From Parabacteroides sp. An277 (GTDB taxonomy: Bacteria > Bacteroidota > Bacteroidia > Bacteroidales > Tannerellaceae), in NCBI RefSeq assembly GCF_002159645.1, contig NZ_NFJB01000018.1, positions 18,964-82,963 of the forward strand: a stretch of DNA of 64,000 bases, read 5' to 3'. A program made the position numbers and the translations under genes. Under the pieces are notes generated by a model. That model saw only the letters and a program-made list of their open reading frames with translations. It was not told the origin of the DNA and searched no databases. Below, piece after piece: positions 54,428 through 64,000 of the stretch (within the stretch, counting starts at the first letter, position 1; each line of letters starts with the position of its first letter).

Positions 54428-56614
54428 TCAGCGGATGAAAAGGAGCTCGCGGTATTTCGGGAGCGTCCACATCTGATCGTCTACCACGAGTTCCAGCTTG
54501 TCGATATGGTACCGGATGGCTTCCATCAAGGGGACAATCGTGTCGTGATAGGCGATAGCCTTTTCGCGCTCGGTCTCGATTTTGTTGGCTACCTTGCGGC
54601 GTTCTACCATTTCATCTACCTTTTCTTTGATGAAAATGGTACGGTTGGCTATGTCTTCGATGATTTCCATGTTCTTGGCCGAAAGGCGGGTGGCCTTGTC
54701 TGCCGGGAAGAGGTCTTTCATCTTATAAACGTTGTCGATGAGCGACGTCTGGTATTTCGTCGCCATCGGGATAATATGGTTCATTGCCAAATCGCCCAAG
54801 ACGCGTGCTTCGATTTGAATTTTCTTCGTGTACATCTCCCACTTCACTTCGTTGCGTGCTTCCAATTCTTTGCGGTTCATGACACCAGTCGACTCGAACA
54901 TCCGTACGCTTTCTTCCTTCAGGTAAGCGTCGAAGATGAGGGGAACGCTCGTCTCACAATCCAATCCCCGGCGGGCGGCTTCGTCTTTCCATTCCTGGCT
55001 ATACCCGTTTCCGTCGAAATGGATGGCCTTGCATTCTTTGGCCATGACGCGGAGCTCTTCGAGGATAGCTGCAAACTTATCTTTCCCAGAGGCCATCTTC
55101 GCATCCACGGAAACTTTGAAACGTTTCAATTGGTCGGCTACGGCTGCATTCAATACCAGCATGGCCGAGGCGCAATTGGCCGACGAACCTACGGCACGGA
55201 ACTCGAAACGGTTCCCCGTGAAGGCGAAAGGCGACGTGCGGTTTCGGTCGGTATTGTCTATCAGCAACTCCGGTATGCGGGCGATGTCTAATTTCTTTTC
55301 CTGCTTTCCGCCTAAGTTGAAATCATCCGTACCGCTCTTCTCCAAATGGTCGAGCACGGCCGAGAGCTGCGAACCGAGGAAGCAAGAGATGATAGCAGGA
55401 GGAGCCTCGTTCGCTCCCAAACGGTGTGCGTTCGTAGCGGAAGAGATACTTGCCTTAAGCAGGGCGTTATGCGTATGCACGGCCTTTAATACATTCAATA
55501 TAAAGGTGACGAAGCGGAGGTTCTCTTCTGGAGTTTTGCCCGGGGCCATGAGCAGCGTGCCGTTGTCTGTGCCGAGCGACCAGTTGTTATGCTTACCGGA
55601 ACCGTTTACCCCTTTGAATGGCTTTTCGTGCAAGAGAACACGGAAGCCATGCTTGCGGGCGATATTGCGCATCAAGGCCATCACAAGCAGGTTATGGTCG
55701 TTTGCCAGATTACATTCCTCGAAGACCGGAGCCAATTCGAATTGGTTCGGCGCGACTTCATTATGGCGTGTCTTGACGGGAATTCCCAATTTGAGGGATT
55801 CAATCTCCAATTCCTTCATAAATTCCAATACCCGCGGAGGGATAGCCCCGAAGTAATGGTCCTCCAACTGTTGGTTCTTCGAGCTTTCATGTCCCATCAA
55901 AGTACGTCCGGTCATCAACAAATCCGGGCGGGCGGCATACAGTCCTTCGTCTACCAAGAAATATTCCTGCTCCCAGCCCAAATAAGCATACACCTTCTTG
56001 ACCGACGGGTCGAAGTAGTGGCATACCTCGACCGCCGCCTTGTTGACTGCTTCCAATGCTTTCAGCAGGGGAGCTTTATAGTCCAGCGACTCACCTGTAT
56101 AGGCGATAAAGATAGTCGGGATGCAGAGCGTATCGCCTACGATAAAAGCAGGCGAAGAGGGGTCCCAAGCCGAATAACCACGTGCTTCGAAGGTATTGCG
56201 GATACCTCCGTTGGGGAAGCTCGATGCGTCCGGTTCTTGCTGGATGAGGAGCTTGCCAGAGAATTCTTCGATGACTCCGCCTTTTCCGTTCGGCTCGATG
56301 AAGGCATCGTGCTTCTCGGCTGTCCCTTCGGTCAGGGGATGGAACCAGTGTGTGTAGTGTGTCGCTCCGCGTTCGAGCGCCCATTTCTTCATGCCATTGG
56401 CCACGGCATTGGCTGTTTCCCGGTCGAGAGGCGTATTGTTGTCGATGCAATCAATCAATCGTTCGTATGCCTTTTCTGGCAAATACTTAAACATCTTTTC
56501 GCGGTTGAATACCTGCATACCGAAATATTCTGAAACTTTCGCTTCTGGAGAAACTACTTCGGCCGGTTTCTTGGCAAATGCCGATTCTACGACATTGAAT
56601 CTTAACTTAGACAT
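54428..56614 (-). CDS. glnN: glutamine synthetase type III
   Basis: It makes glutamine from glutamate, ammonium and ATP. At 728 residues it is of the GSIII class, much larger than GlnA. Signatures include THYTHWFHPLTEGTAEKHDAF, GWEQEYFLVD, KTRHNEVAPNQFELAPVFEE and GSGKHNNWSLGTD. RTSPFAFTGNRFEFRAVGSS follows. It lies 41 bases downstream of dapL with no obvious promoter between them, so the two may be co-transcribed. gltB nearby completes an ammonium-assimilation set. Confidence 0.95.
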   Translation of the reverse strand: MSKLRFNVVESAFAKKPAEVVSPEAKVSEYFGMQVFNREKMFKYLPEKAYERLIDCIDNNTPLDRETANAVANGMKKWALERGATHYTHWFHPLTEGTAEKHDAFIEPNGKGGVIEEFSGKLLIQQEPDASSFPNGGIRNTFEARGYSAWDPSSPAFIVGDTLCIPTIFIAYTGESLDYKAPLLKALEAVNKAAVEVCHYFDPSVKKVYAYLGWEQEYFLVDEGLYAARPDLLMTGRTLMGHESSKNQQLEDHYFGAIPPRVLEFMKELEIESLKLGIPVKTRHNEVAPNQFELAPVFEECNLANDHNLLVMALMRNIARKHGFRVLLHEKPFKGVNGSGKHNNWSLGTDNGTLLMAPGKTPEENLRFVTFILNVLKAVHTHNALLKASISSATNAHRLGANEAPPAIISCFLGSQLSAVLDHLEKSGTDDFNLGGKQEKKLDIARIPELLIDNTDRNRTSPFAFTGNRFEFRAVGSSANCASAMLVLNAAVADQLKRFKVSVDAKMASGKDKFAAILEELRVMAKECKAIHFDGNGYSQEWKDEAARRGLDCETSVPLIFDAYLKEESVRMFESTGVMNRKELEARNEVKWEMYTKKIQIEARVLGDLAMNHIIPMATKYQTSLIDNVYKMKDLFPADKATRLSAKNMEIIEDIANRTIFIKEKVDEMVERRKVANKIETEREKAIAYHDTIVPLMEAIRYHIDKLELVVDDQMWTLPKYRELLFIR

Positions 56615-56655
56615 ATCATTTTTGTTTTTTAATGGGTTATCCTGTTTTTATCTTT

Positions 56656-57885
56656 TTATCGCATCCAATGCTGGATACGTTCGATGGCTTCTTGCGTCTC
56701 GTCGCGGTCGCCAAAGGCCGTGAGGCGGAGATAGCCTTCTCCGCTCGGACCAAATCCGGCGCCGGGCGTGCTGACGATGTTCACTTCATAAAGTAGTTTC
56801 TCGAAGAAACGCCACGAGGTCAATCCGTCTGGTACTTTCACCCAAAGATACGGCGCGTTAACTCCGCCATAGACGCGCAAACCGCATGCCTCCAACCCTT
56901 CCTTCATCAGGCGGGCATTTTCCATATAATAGCGGATGGTCGCTTTTACCTGCGCTTTGCCTTCTGTCGAGAAGACTGCCTCTGCTCCCCGTTGGGTGAT
57001 GTAACTCGTCCCGTTGAATTTCGTGCATTGGCGGCGGTTCCATAATTTATTGAGGGGTACGCGCTCGCCCTTCAGCGTAGTGGCTGTCACCTCTTTAGGT
57101 ACAATCGTGTAGCCGCATCGCACGCCCGTGAATCCTGCTGTCTTCGAGAAGCTGCGAAACTCGATGGCCACGTTCTTCGCGCCTTTGATTTCGTAGATGG
57201 AATGCGGGATGGCGGGGTCTTGAATATAGGCTTCGTAAGCGGAGTCGTACATGATGATGGCATCGTTGGCCAGCGCATAGTTGACCCATGCCTTGAGCTG
57301 CTCTTTGGTCAGCGTCGTGCCTGTCGGGTTGTTGGGATAGCATAAATAGATGATATCCACACGGCGCGAGGGAAGTTGGGGGACAAACCCATTTTCTTCC
57401 GTGCAGGGGAGGTAGACGATGTCGCTCCAATGCCCGTCGGCAAACGTTCCCGTCCGTCCCGCCATCACGTTCGAATCGATATAGACCGGATAGACCGGGT
57501 CGAGGACGCCGATGCTGTTGTCGTGTCGGAGCATGTCGCCGATGTTCCCGCAATCGCTCTTGGCTCCATCGCTGATAAACACCTCGCTCGGTTCGATGAA
57601 GACGCCCAGCCGCTCGTAATCGTGCTTGATGATGGCGTCGATCAGGAAGGGATAGCCCTGCTCGGGGCCATAACCGTGGAAGGTCTCTTTCCGTGCCATC
57701 TCGTCTACCGCCCGGTGCATCGCTTGGATGACGGCCGGCGCCAACGGTTGCGTCACGTCGCCAATGCCCATCCGGATAAGTTTCGCCTTGGGGTGCGTCA
57801 CCTTAAACCGGTTTACTTGCTTCGCGATGTCGGCGAAAAGGTAATTGCTTTGCAGTTTCAAAAAATGTTCGTTGACTAATGCCAT
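56656..57885 (-). CDS. dapL: LL-diaminopimelate aminotransferase
   Basis: A PLP enzyme that converts tetrahydrodipicolinate directly to LL-diaminopimelate, bypassing succinylation or acetylation. The 409-residue protein includes [12 protein letters not shown] (39-50), [26 protein letters not shown] and [13 protein letters not shown]. Schiff-base Lys248 lies in [17 protein letters not shown]. Such DapL forms are used by Bacteroidetes, plants and chlamydiae. It follows dapF with array I between them; dapF makes the next compound in the pathway. Confidence 0.95.
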   Translation of the reverse strand: MALVNEHFLKLQSNYLFADIAKQVNRFKVTHPKAKLIRMGIGDVTQPLAPAVIQAMHRAVDEMARKETFHGYGPEQGYPFLIDAIIKHDYERLGVFIEPSEVFISDGAKSDCGNIGDMLRHDNSIGVLDPVYPVYIDSNVMAGRTGTFADGHWSDIVYLPCTEENGFVPQLPSRRVDIIYLCYPNNPTGTTLTKEQLKAWVNYALANDAIIMYDSAYEAYIQDPAIPHSIYEIKGAKNVAIEFRSFSKTAGFTGVRCGYTIVPKEVTATTLKGERVPLNKLWNRRQCTKFNGTSYITQRGAEAVFSTEGKAQVKATIRYYMENARLMKEGLEACGLRVYGGVNAPYLWVKVPDGLTSWRFFEKLLYEVNIVSTPGAGFGPSGEGYLRLTAFGDRDETQEAIERIQHWMR

Positions 57886-57963
57886 ATATTTTGTTTTATT
57901 TACATTTATACATTGTTTTTGTATCTCTAAAAGGCCATTTTGCCCTTAAAAAGAGGGGGTACT

Positions 57964-58073
57964 GACACTTCCCATAAGTGTCACCGACACTTCTTATAAG
58001 TATCCCTGACACTTCTTATAAGTATCACCGACACTTCTTATAGGTGTCAATGACACTTCTTATACCTGTCAGC
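57964..58073. repeat. Array I: five 22-bp tandem units
   Basis: Units start at 57964, 57986, 58008, 58030 and 58052, each beginning GACACTTC and containing a dyad such as GACACTT/AAGTGTC. The array is between dapF and dapL, probably within one transcript. Nothing else is seen in the 270-base gap. Confidence 0.9.
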
Positions 58074-58155
58074 GGTGTTCTTATGTACTTATATATTAGA
58101 TACTTATTATCGCCAGTGCCCCTGTAGATAACCAGGCTGCCTATTTTAATACCTG

Positions 58156-58968
58156 TTAACAATCTATTTTGCCTTCAAATACAAATTCCGCACCGCCCGA
58201 CATGTAGATATGCCCGTCTGCCGAGCTCCAGCGGATGCGGAGCGTGCCGCCATCCATCTCGATGGGGATATCCTCGTCTTGCTTCGCCCAGCCATGCGCT
58301 ATGAGTGCCGAAGCCGTAGCACAGGCGCCCGTCCCGCAAGCCTGCGTGATGCCTGAACCCCGTTCCCAGACACGCATCCGCGCCGAACCATCTTTCCGAA
58401 GCTCTACAAACTCGACATTCGTACGGTCCGGGAAATGCGGATGTTTCTCCAGCAACGGACCTACGGAGGTCAAATCCACCAGCCCGATATCTTCGACGCG
58501 CAAGACGAAGTGCGGATTCCCCATCGAAACAACCGTCCCCGTATATACCTTATTATATAATGTAAGGGAATGCGCGACCTCCAGGATTTCAGGAGCACCC
58601 ATATCGACCGTAACCTGTTCGACGGTCCCCTGTTTGCCCACCCGCAAGTGCAACGTTTTGATGCCCGAGAGCGTTTCCAGCGTGATGTCTTGCTTTTGTG
58701 TCAATCCCTTTTCGAATACATACTTGCCGATGCAACGAGACGCATTGCCGCACATCTTCGCTTCCGAGCCGTCTGCATTGAAAATCCGCATCCGGAAATC
58801 GGCCACCTCCGAAGACTCAATCAGCACCAAGCCATCCGAGCCAATGCCCGTATGATACGTGCTCCAGCGACGTGCCGTTTCTTCCGGTCGGGCGATGGGG
58901 AACAAGTTTGTGTTTACATATATATAATCGTTCCCGATTCCCTGCATTTTGGTAAATTGGATTGTCAT
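58156..58968 (-). CDS. dapF: diaminopimelate epimerase
   Basis: It epimerises LL- to meso-diaminopimelate, the lysine and peptidoglycan precursor. From ATG 58968 the 270-residue protein has both catalytic cysteines, Cys73 in [11 protein letters not shown] and Cys211 in [12 protein letters not shown], plus [14 protein letters not shown] and SMGNPHFVL. An upstream in-frame extension crosses the promoter box and is not used. It is upstream of dapL on the same strand and divergent from gltB. Confidence 0.95.
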   Translation of the reverse strand: MTIQFTKMQGIGNDYIYVNTNLFPIARPEETARRWSTYHTGIGSDGLVLIESSEVADFRMRIFNADGSEAKMCGNASRCIGKYVFEKGLTQKQDITLETLSGIKTLHLRVGKQGTVEQVTVDMGAPEILEVAHSLTLYNKVYTGTVVSMGNPHFVLRVEDIGLVDLTSVGPLLEKHPHFPDRTNVEFVELRKDGSARMRVWERGSGITQACGTGACATASALIAHGWAKQDEDIPIEMDGGTLRIRWSSADGHIYMSGGAEFVFEGKIDC

Positions 58969-59016
58969 TTTGTTCTTTGTTTTGTGATAATTCAAACGCT
59001 TTGTTTTTATTTGCTG

Positions 59017-59024
59017 CAAATATA
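59017..59024 (-). promoter_or_regulatory. -7 promoter box of dapF
   Basis: The minus strand reads TATATTTG, 48 bases before the dapF ATG. Confidence 0.65.
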
Positions 59025-59229
59025 TATCATTCTGTACAGATAAAAGCAAAATATCCTATTTTCTTTCCATAAAATATGTGTTCTTTCAAATTGTCGTGAT
59101 TAATCCCTGTTTTGTTCCATTTAGAAACAAGAATAAGGATTTTAGTTTGTATTTGAAAGTATGAAAGAAAAGCTACAAGAAAAAGAATGAAATAATCCTC
59201 CCTGTTTTGTCGGTATGAAACTAATTATA

Positions 59230-59237
59230 TATATTTG
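59230..59237 (+). promoter_or_regulatory. -7 promoter box of gltB
   Basis: TATATTTG followed by CAAGC; places the gltB start at 59287 or 59308, not the frame opening at 59215. Confidence 0.65.
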
Positions 59238-59286
59238 CAAGCAAAATGATTATAATATTTCATTTTTACTAAACAATAGATGCAAA

Positions 59287-62200
59287 ATGAAAGAAACATT
59301 GAATATTATGAAAGAAGAGCAAGGTTTGTATGATTCGGCGTACGAACACGATGCGTGTGGTGTCGGGATGTTGGCTCATATTCATGGCGAGAAATCCCAT
59401 GAAATAGTGGATTCTGCATTGACTATCCTCGAGAATATGCGCCATCGAGGAGCAGAAGGAGCCGATAGCAAGACGGGCGATGGAGCTGGCATCTTGCTTC
59501 AAATCCCACACGAGTTCATTCTCTTGCAAGGTATTCCTGTACCAGAGAAAGGACGGTATGGGACAGGACTCTTTTTTATGCCTAAGAACGAAAAGGTTTA
59601 CGGCGAAATAGGGGAAATTATCAAGCATGAAACAGAGCGGTTAGGCTTGAATTTACTCGCTGTACGGGAAGTGCCTGTCTGCTCAGAGATATTAGGCGAA
59701 GAGGCCCGGGCCGTAGAGCCGGACATCCGGCAATTTTTCTTTACGGGAGGAAAAGACCCAGCAGATTTGGAACTGAAGCTCTATCTGCTCCGGAAGCGGA
59801 TAGAAAATCGGGTGGCGGCTTCCTCCATTCCGCAGAAAGAGGATTTCTACATCACTTCGCTCTCAACGCGCAGCATGGTATATAAAGGTATGTTGGAATC
59901 GATGCAACTGAGGTCCTATTTCCCAGATTTAAGCAATCCTTACTTTACGAGCGGTTTGGCTTTAGTACATTCCCGGTTTAGTACCAATACATTTCCTGCT
60001 TGGAAATTAGCCCAGCCTTTTCGTCTCTTGGCCCATAATGGTGAGATTAATACCATTCGAGGAAACCGGGCTTGGATGGCTGCCCGAGAGAGCGTGCTTT
60101 CCACGCCTCGGTTGGGGAATACGGAGGAGATACATCCGATTATCCAACCGGGCATGAGCGATAGCGCTTCGCTGGATAATGTCTTGGAATTTCTGGTAGC
60201 ATCCGGTCTTTCCTTGCCCCATGCCATGGCGATGCTGGTACCGGAGAGCTTCAATGAAAAGAATCCGATATCCGACGACTTAAAGGCGTTCTACGAATAT
60301 CATTCTATTTTGGCGGAACCTTGGGACGGACCGGCAGCTCTGTTGTTTAGCGACGGACGCTACGTAGGCGGGATGTTAGATCGTAACGGCTTGCGCCCTG
60401 CCCGTTATCTTATCACCCACGATGATTGGGTTTTGTTGGCATCTGAGACCGGTGTTCTTCCGATAGCACCGGAACGGGTTAAAGAGAAAGGTCGGTTGAG
60501 ACCAGGCAAAATGTGGTTGCTTGATACCGAGGAGGGCCGGGTGTATGAAGACAAGGATTTAAAACAACAATTGGCTGAAGCACAGCCCTACCGACAATGG
60601 ATTACACGTAACTGTATTGAGTTGGATGAATTGAAATCCGGAAGGAAAGTACCCCGTTCAGTAGAGGGCTTCCCACAAAAGCTCCGGGCTTTCGGGTATT
60701 CGCGGGAAGATGTGGAACGTATTCTGATGCCTATGTGTACGAATGCGGCAGAACCTGTCGGTTCGATGGGAAACGATACGCCGTTGGCTGTTTTGTCAAA
60801 ACGTCCTCAATTATTATATAATTATTTCCGACAACAATTCGCCCAGGTGACGAACCCGCCTATCGACCCGATTCGGGAGGAATTGGTGATGAGCTTGGTG
60901 GAATATATCGGGAAGGTAGGGGAAGATATCTTGCATCCCGACGAAAGCCATTGCAAGATGGTACGCCTGCAGTGTCCTATCCTGACCAATGCACAGTTGG
61001 ATATCCTTTGCCATATTCAATACAAAGGATTTCGGGCCGTGAAGCTTCCCATGTTGTTCGAGGCGTCGCAAGGCGAAGAAGCTGGATTGAAAGCAGCACT
61101 CGACCGGCTTTGCCGAGAGGCGGCCGAGGCAGTAGCTGGCGGCGCGAATTATATAGTCTTGACGGATCGCGGTGTGGACGCTTCGCATGCGGCGATTCCA
61201 TCTGTATTGGCAGTGAGCGCTGTGCACCATTACCTTATTTCTGTCAAAAAACGCGTACAGACGGCTTTGGTGGTCGAAACAGGCGAAATGCGTGAAGTCA
61301 TGCACGCCGCCCTTTTGTTGGGATATGGAGCCAGTGCGGTCAATCCTTACATGGCCTTTGCCGTATTGGATGATTTAGTCGCGCGGCATGTTATCCAGCT
61401 GGACTACGCAACGGCTGAAAAGAATTATGTCAAGTCGTTGTGTAAGGGTTTGCTGAAAGTGTTGAGCAAGATGGGCATCAGTACAATCCGGAGTTACCGG
61501 GGTGCCAAGTTATTCGAAGCAGTCGGCTTAAGCGAGGAACTGGCCAATGATTACTTCGGACAGACGACCAGTAGCGTGGGTGGCATTGGATTATCCGAGA
61601 TAGCCCGCGACGCTCTTCTCCGTCATCACGAAGCCTTCTTCCTGCCGTTGAAACCATTCTTGGATTTCCAAGGGATTTACGCTTTTCGTAAGGGAGGAGA
61701 GGTTCATGCTTGGAATCCGGAAACGATTATCGCGCTCCAACAGGCGACGCGCTTGGGTAGTTATCGGAAATTTAAAGAATACACACGGTTGGTCGACGAG
61801 AAAACGCAGCCTGTTTTCTTGCGGGATTTCTGGACCTTCCGGAAATCTTCGCCTGTCCCGATAGAAGAGGTGGAACCGGCTGCCGACATCATGCGGCGAT
61901 TCGTCACTGGGGCGATGAGCTTCGGTTCCATCAGCCGGGAAGCGCACGAGACGTTGGCCATCGCCATGAACCGTATCCATGGGAAAAGCAATACCGGCGA
62001 AGGGGGCGAAGACCCGGCGCGTTTCCTTCCGCGGGAAGATGGTTCTTCGCTTCGTTCGGCCATCAAGCAGGTGGCTTCCGGCCGTTTCGGAGTGACGACG
62101 GAATATTTGGTGAATGCTGACGAAATCCAAATCAAGATTGCGCAAGGTGCTAAACCTGGCGAAGGGGGACAATTACCAGGCTACAAGGTGAACGACATCA

Positions 62201-63807
62201 TTGCCAAGACGCGCTATTCGATTCCGGGCATTTCGCTTATTTCCCCACCTCCGCATCATGATATTTATTCCATCGAAGATTTGGCACAACTTATCTTCGA
62301 CCTGAAGCAGGTAAATCCGCAGGCGGAAATCAGTGTGAAACTGGTTTCAGAAAGCGGCATCGGTACGATCGCGGCCGGCGTAGCGAAGGCGAAAGCGGAC
62401 CGTATCATTATCTCCGGTGCAGAGGGCGGGACGGGCGCGTCTCCGTTGAGTTCTATTTACTACGCGGGTTTACCTCCTGAAATAGGTTTGGCCGAAACGC
62501 AACAAACGTTGATACGGAATAATCTGCGGGGGAAAGTCCGCTTGCAGACAGACGGACAGCTCAAGACGGGACGCGATATTGTCCTTATGGCGATGTTGGG
62601 CGCGGAAGAGTTTGGGTTTGCTACCTCGGCCCTGATTGTCTTGGGATGTGTCATGATGCGCAAATGTCATCAAAATACCTGTCCGGTAGGGGTAGCCACG
62701 CAAGACGAAACCTTGCGGAAACGTTTCCACGGACGGGCGGAATATCTGGTCAATTTCTTTACTTATTTGGCGGAAGAGGTACGCGAGTATTTGGCGCTGC
62801 TGGGTGTCCGCAAACTCGACGAGATTATCGGGCGGACCGATTGGTTGGAACGCAAACCGGATACTTACCGGGGCAAAGCTGCGGGATTGGATTTTTCCCG
62901 TCTTTTGTATTTCCCGGAAACGACTTCTTCACAGGTTCTTTATCGGCAGCCCGATTTCATCCCGGAGCGGCCGCACGTGTTGGACGAACAGCTCATCGCT
63001 CAGGCGGAAAAGGCCATTCTTTCCAAACAGAAAATGTCGCTGCATTATCCGATTGTCAATACGGACCGCTCCGTGGGTGCGCAGCTTTCCGGCAAGATAG
63101 CCCGCCTTTACGGTCATGAAGGGCTTCCGGACGAGACGCTCGAAGTGCATTTTGAAGGTTCCGCCGGGCAAAGTTTTGGCGCTTTCCTGGTACAGGGCGT
63201 TCATTTCCGTCTGGAAGGGGATGCGAACGATTATTTGGGAAAAGGGTTAAGCGGAGGCCGTATCAGCCTCGTGCCGCCTGCCCGGGCTTCTTTCCGTCCG
63301 GAGGAAAATATCATTGCGGGCAATACGTTGCTCTATGGCGCGACGAGCGGAGAGGTGTATATCAACGGTCGGGTAGGCGAACGTTTCTGTGTGCGCAACT
63401 CCGGCGCCATTGCTGTGGTAGAGGGCGTAGGGGACCATTGTTGTGAATACATGACGGGAGGCCGCGTGGTGGTTTTAGGAACAACCGGACGCAATTTTGC
63501 CGCCGGGATGAGCGGAGGTATGGCCTACGTCTGGAACCGCGAAGGTAATTTCGATTTCTTCTGCAACATGGAGATGGTCGAGCTTTCGCTCCTTGAAGAC
63601 ACCCATGCGCGTAAAGAGTTGTACGAGCTGATACAAAAACATTACCGGTATACAGGCAGTCCCCTGGCTCGCCGGATGCTCGACGATTGGGACCGCTATG
63701 CCGAGGAGTTCATTCAAATTGTCCCGATAGAGTACAAGAAAGTGTTGCATGAAGAGCAAGTGCGCCGTTGGCAAGCGAAACTCGAACACCTACAGCAAGA
63801 TTTTTAA
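59287..63807 (+). CDS. gltB: glutamate synthase, large subunit
   Basis: It transfers the amide of glutamine to 2-oxoglutarate, giving two glutamates. From ATG 59287 the protein has 1506 residues. The class II glutaminase nucleophile is Cys24 in YEHDACGVGML, which implies removal of a short propeptide. The central and FMN-binding parts include GEGGEDPARF, SGAEGGTGASPLSS and the 3Fe-4S cluster cysteines at about 1121, 1127 and 1132 (CVMMRKCHQNTC). A C-terminal GXGXG beta-helix follows. ATG 59308 is an alternative start. gltD is presumably beyond the window. Confidence 0.94.
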   Translation: MKETLNIMKEEQGLYDSAYEHDACGVGMLAHIHGEKSHEIVDSALTILENMRHRGAEGADSKTGDGAGILLQIPHEFILLQGIPVPEKGRYGTGLFFMPKNEKVYGEIGEIIKHETERLGLNLLAVREVPVCSEILGEEARAVEPDIRQFFFTGGKDPADLELKLYLLRKRIENRVAASSIPQKEDFYITSLSTRSMVYKGMLESMQLRSYFPDLSNPYFTSGLALVHSRFSTNTFPAWKLAQPFRLLAHNGEINTIRGNRAWMAARESVLSTPRLGNTEEIHPIIQPGMSDSASLDNVLEFLVASGLSLPHAMAMLVPESFNEKNPISDDLKAFYEYHSILAEPWDGPAALLFSDGRYVGGMLDRNGLRPARYLITHDDWVLLASETGVLPIAPERVKEKGRLRPGKMWLLDTEEGRVYEDKDLKQQLAEAQPYRQWITRNCIELDELKSGRKVPRSVEGFPQKLRAFGYSREDVERILMPMCTNAAEPVGSMGNDTPLAVLSKRPQLLYNYFRQQFAQVTNPPIDPIREELVMSLVEYIGKVGEDILHPDESHCKMVRLQCPILTNAQLDILCHIQYKGFRAVKLPMLFEASQGEEAGLKAALDRLCREAAEAVAGGANYIVLTDRGVDASHAAIPSVLAVSAVHHYLISVKKRVQTALVVETGEMREVMHAALLLGYGASAVNPYMAFAVLDDLVARHVIQLDYATAEKNYVKSLCKGLLKVLSKMGISTIRSYRGAKLFEAVGLSEELANDYFGQTTSSVGGIGLSEIARDALLRHHEAFFLPLKPFLDFQGIYAFRKGGEVHAWNPETIIALQQATRLGSYRKFKEYTRLVDEKTQPVFLRDFWTFRKSSPVPIEEVEPAADIMRRFVTGAMSFGSISREAHETLAIAMNRIHGKSNTGEGGEDPARFLPREDGSSLRSAIKQVASGRFGVTTEYLVNADEIQIKIAQGAKPGEGGQLPGYKVNDIIAKTRYSIPGISLISPPPHHDIYSIEDLAQLIFDLKQVNPQAEISVKLVSESGIGTIAAGVAKAKADRIIISGAEGGTGASPLSSIYYAGLPPEIGLAETQQTLIRNNLRGKVRLQTDGQLKTGRDIVLMAMLGAEEFGFATSALIVLGCVMMRKCHQNTCPVGVATQDETLRKRFHGRAEYLVNFFTYLAEEVREYLALLGVRKLDEIIGRTDWLERKPDTYRGKAAGLDFSRLLYFPETTSSQVLYRQPDFIPERPHVLDEQLIAQAEKAILSKQKMSLHYPIVNTDRSVGAQLSGKIARLYGHEGLPDETLEVHFEGSAGQSFGAFLVQGVHFRLEGDANDYLGKGLSGGRISLVPPARASFRPEENIIAGNTLLYGATSGEVYINGRVGERFCVRNSGAIAVVEGVGDHCCEYMTGGRVVVLGTTGRNFAAGMSGGMAYVWNREGNFDFFCNMEMVELSLLEDTHARKELYELIQKHYRYTGSPLARRMLDDWDRYAEEFIQIVPIEYKKVLHEEQVRRWQAKLEHLQQDF

Positions 63808-63820
63808 AGTGAAACTACGC

Positions 63821-64000
63821 TCGCCGACGCCGCGCAGCGTGCAGGACGTTGGCGAGGGGGTACGCCGACGCCATGCAGCGTGCAGGAGCTTGGCGAGGGG
63901 GTACGCCGACGTCGCGCAGCGTGCAGGAGCTCGGCGAAGGGGTACGCCGACGTCATGCAGCGTGCAGGGGCTCGGCGAGGGGGTACGCCGACGTCGCGCA
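63821..64000. repeat. Array J: 41-bp tandem units running off the window
   Basis: Units begin at 63821, 63862, 63903 and 63944, with a fifth cut at 64000. Each begins CGCCGACG within the first bases, then a variable GCCGCG/GCCATG/GTCGCG/GTCATG and GCAGCGTGCAGG, ending GGCGAGGGGGT. The first bases lie 13 bases after the gltB stop. The arms CGCC and GGCG give a potential hairpin. Confidence 0.92.

Noticed and set aside
54389..56533. Long plus-strand frames over glnN
   Set aside because: Complementary shadows of glutamine synthetase III.

Overview
The window looks like chromosome from a member of the Bacteroidales, most likely Parabacteroides or another Tannerellaceae. The support is a recurring Bacteroidetes -7 promoter box (TAnnTTTG, usually with TTG about 20 bases upstream), Bacteroidetes-only families (DUF4254, DUF4271, DUF3316, DUF2851, DUF2723), type III glutamine synthetase, an RprX/RprY two-component pair, and two giant secreted proteins with C-terminal sorting-type domains, one resembling the DUF6383 tail common in Parabacteroides. 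No phage, integrase, transposase, rRNA operon or CRISPR array was seen. Most genes are core housekeeping; the unusual content lies between genes.

Layout. 1-1383: 5' part of a DUF4254 gene, tRNA-Gln, and a 640-base non-coding stretch. 1384-7973: GH3-family protein, phosphofructokinase, a DUF4271-hemD-rnpA-yidD cluster, prfB with its programmed +1 frameshift, and a GNAT acetyltransferase. 8314-12895: parC, DUF3316 and S41 peptidase, closely spaced. 12895-14885: about 2 kb without genes, holding two inverted copies of a small terminal-inverted-repeat element, a nested palindrome, a ten-unit 41-bp array and a candidate structured RNA. 14886-25502: two very large secreted proteins (1353 and 2045 aa). 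25911-31025: DUF2851, a candidate small RNA, Ig-like lipoprotein, DUF3108, queG. 31290-35960: polysaccharide deacetylase, DUF2723 membrane glycosyltransferase, RNase H. 36315-45142: aroK-ald, korAB, fabI-tsaC-exonuclease/phosphatase lipoprotein, dGTPase. 45139-49915: GH20 hexosaminidase and rprXY. 49987-54155: an aroQ-pyk-methyltransferase-rbfA-permease run on the minus strand. 54428-63807: glnN, dapL and dapF on the minus strand, gltB diverging on the plus strand.

Functional links: gltB (glutamate synthase), glnN (glutamine synthetase), dapL and dapF place ammonium assimilation beside the diaminopimelate branch of lysine and peptidoglycan synthesis. KorAB, pyruvate kinase and phosphofructokinase are central carbon enzymes. 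DUF2723, the deacetylase and the two giant exported proteins suggest cell-surface construction.

The most striking feature is a set of at least ten tandem arrays in intergenic regions. Each has its own sequence, yet nearly all fall into two unit-length classes (21-23 bp or 40-42 bp) and each unit carries a short palindrome. Two dispersed segments of related sequence (25661 and 47301) keep the same unequal internal spacing. I think this shared architecture across unrelated sequences is the best candidate here for an undescribed phenomenon. Function calls are recognition from sequence without database searches; start sites are inferred from promoter boxes and spacing.
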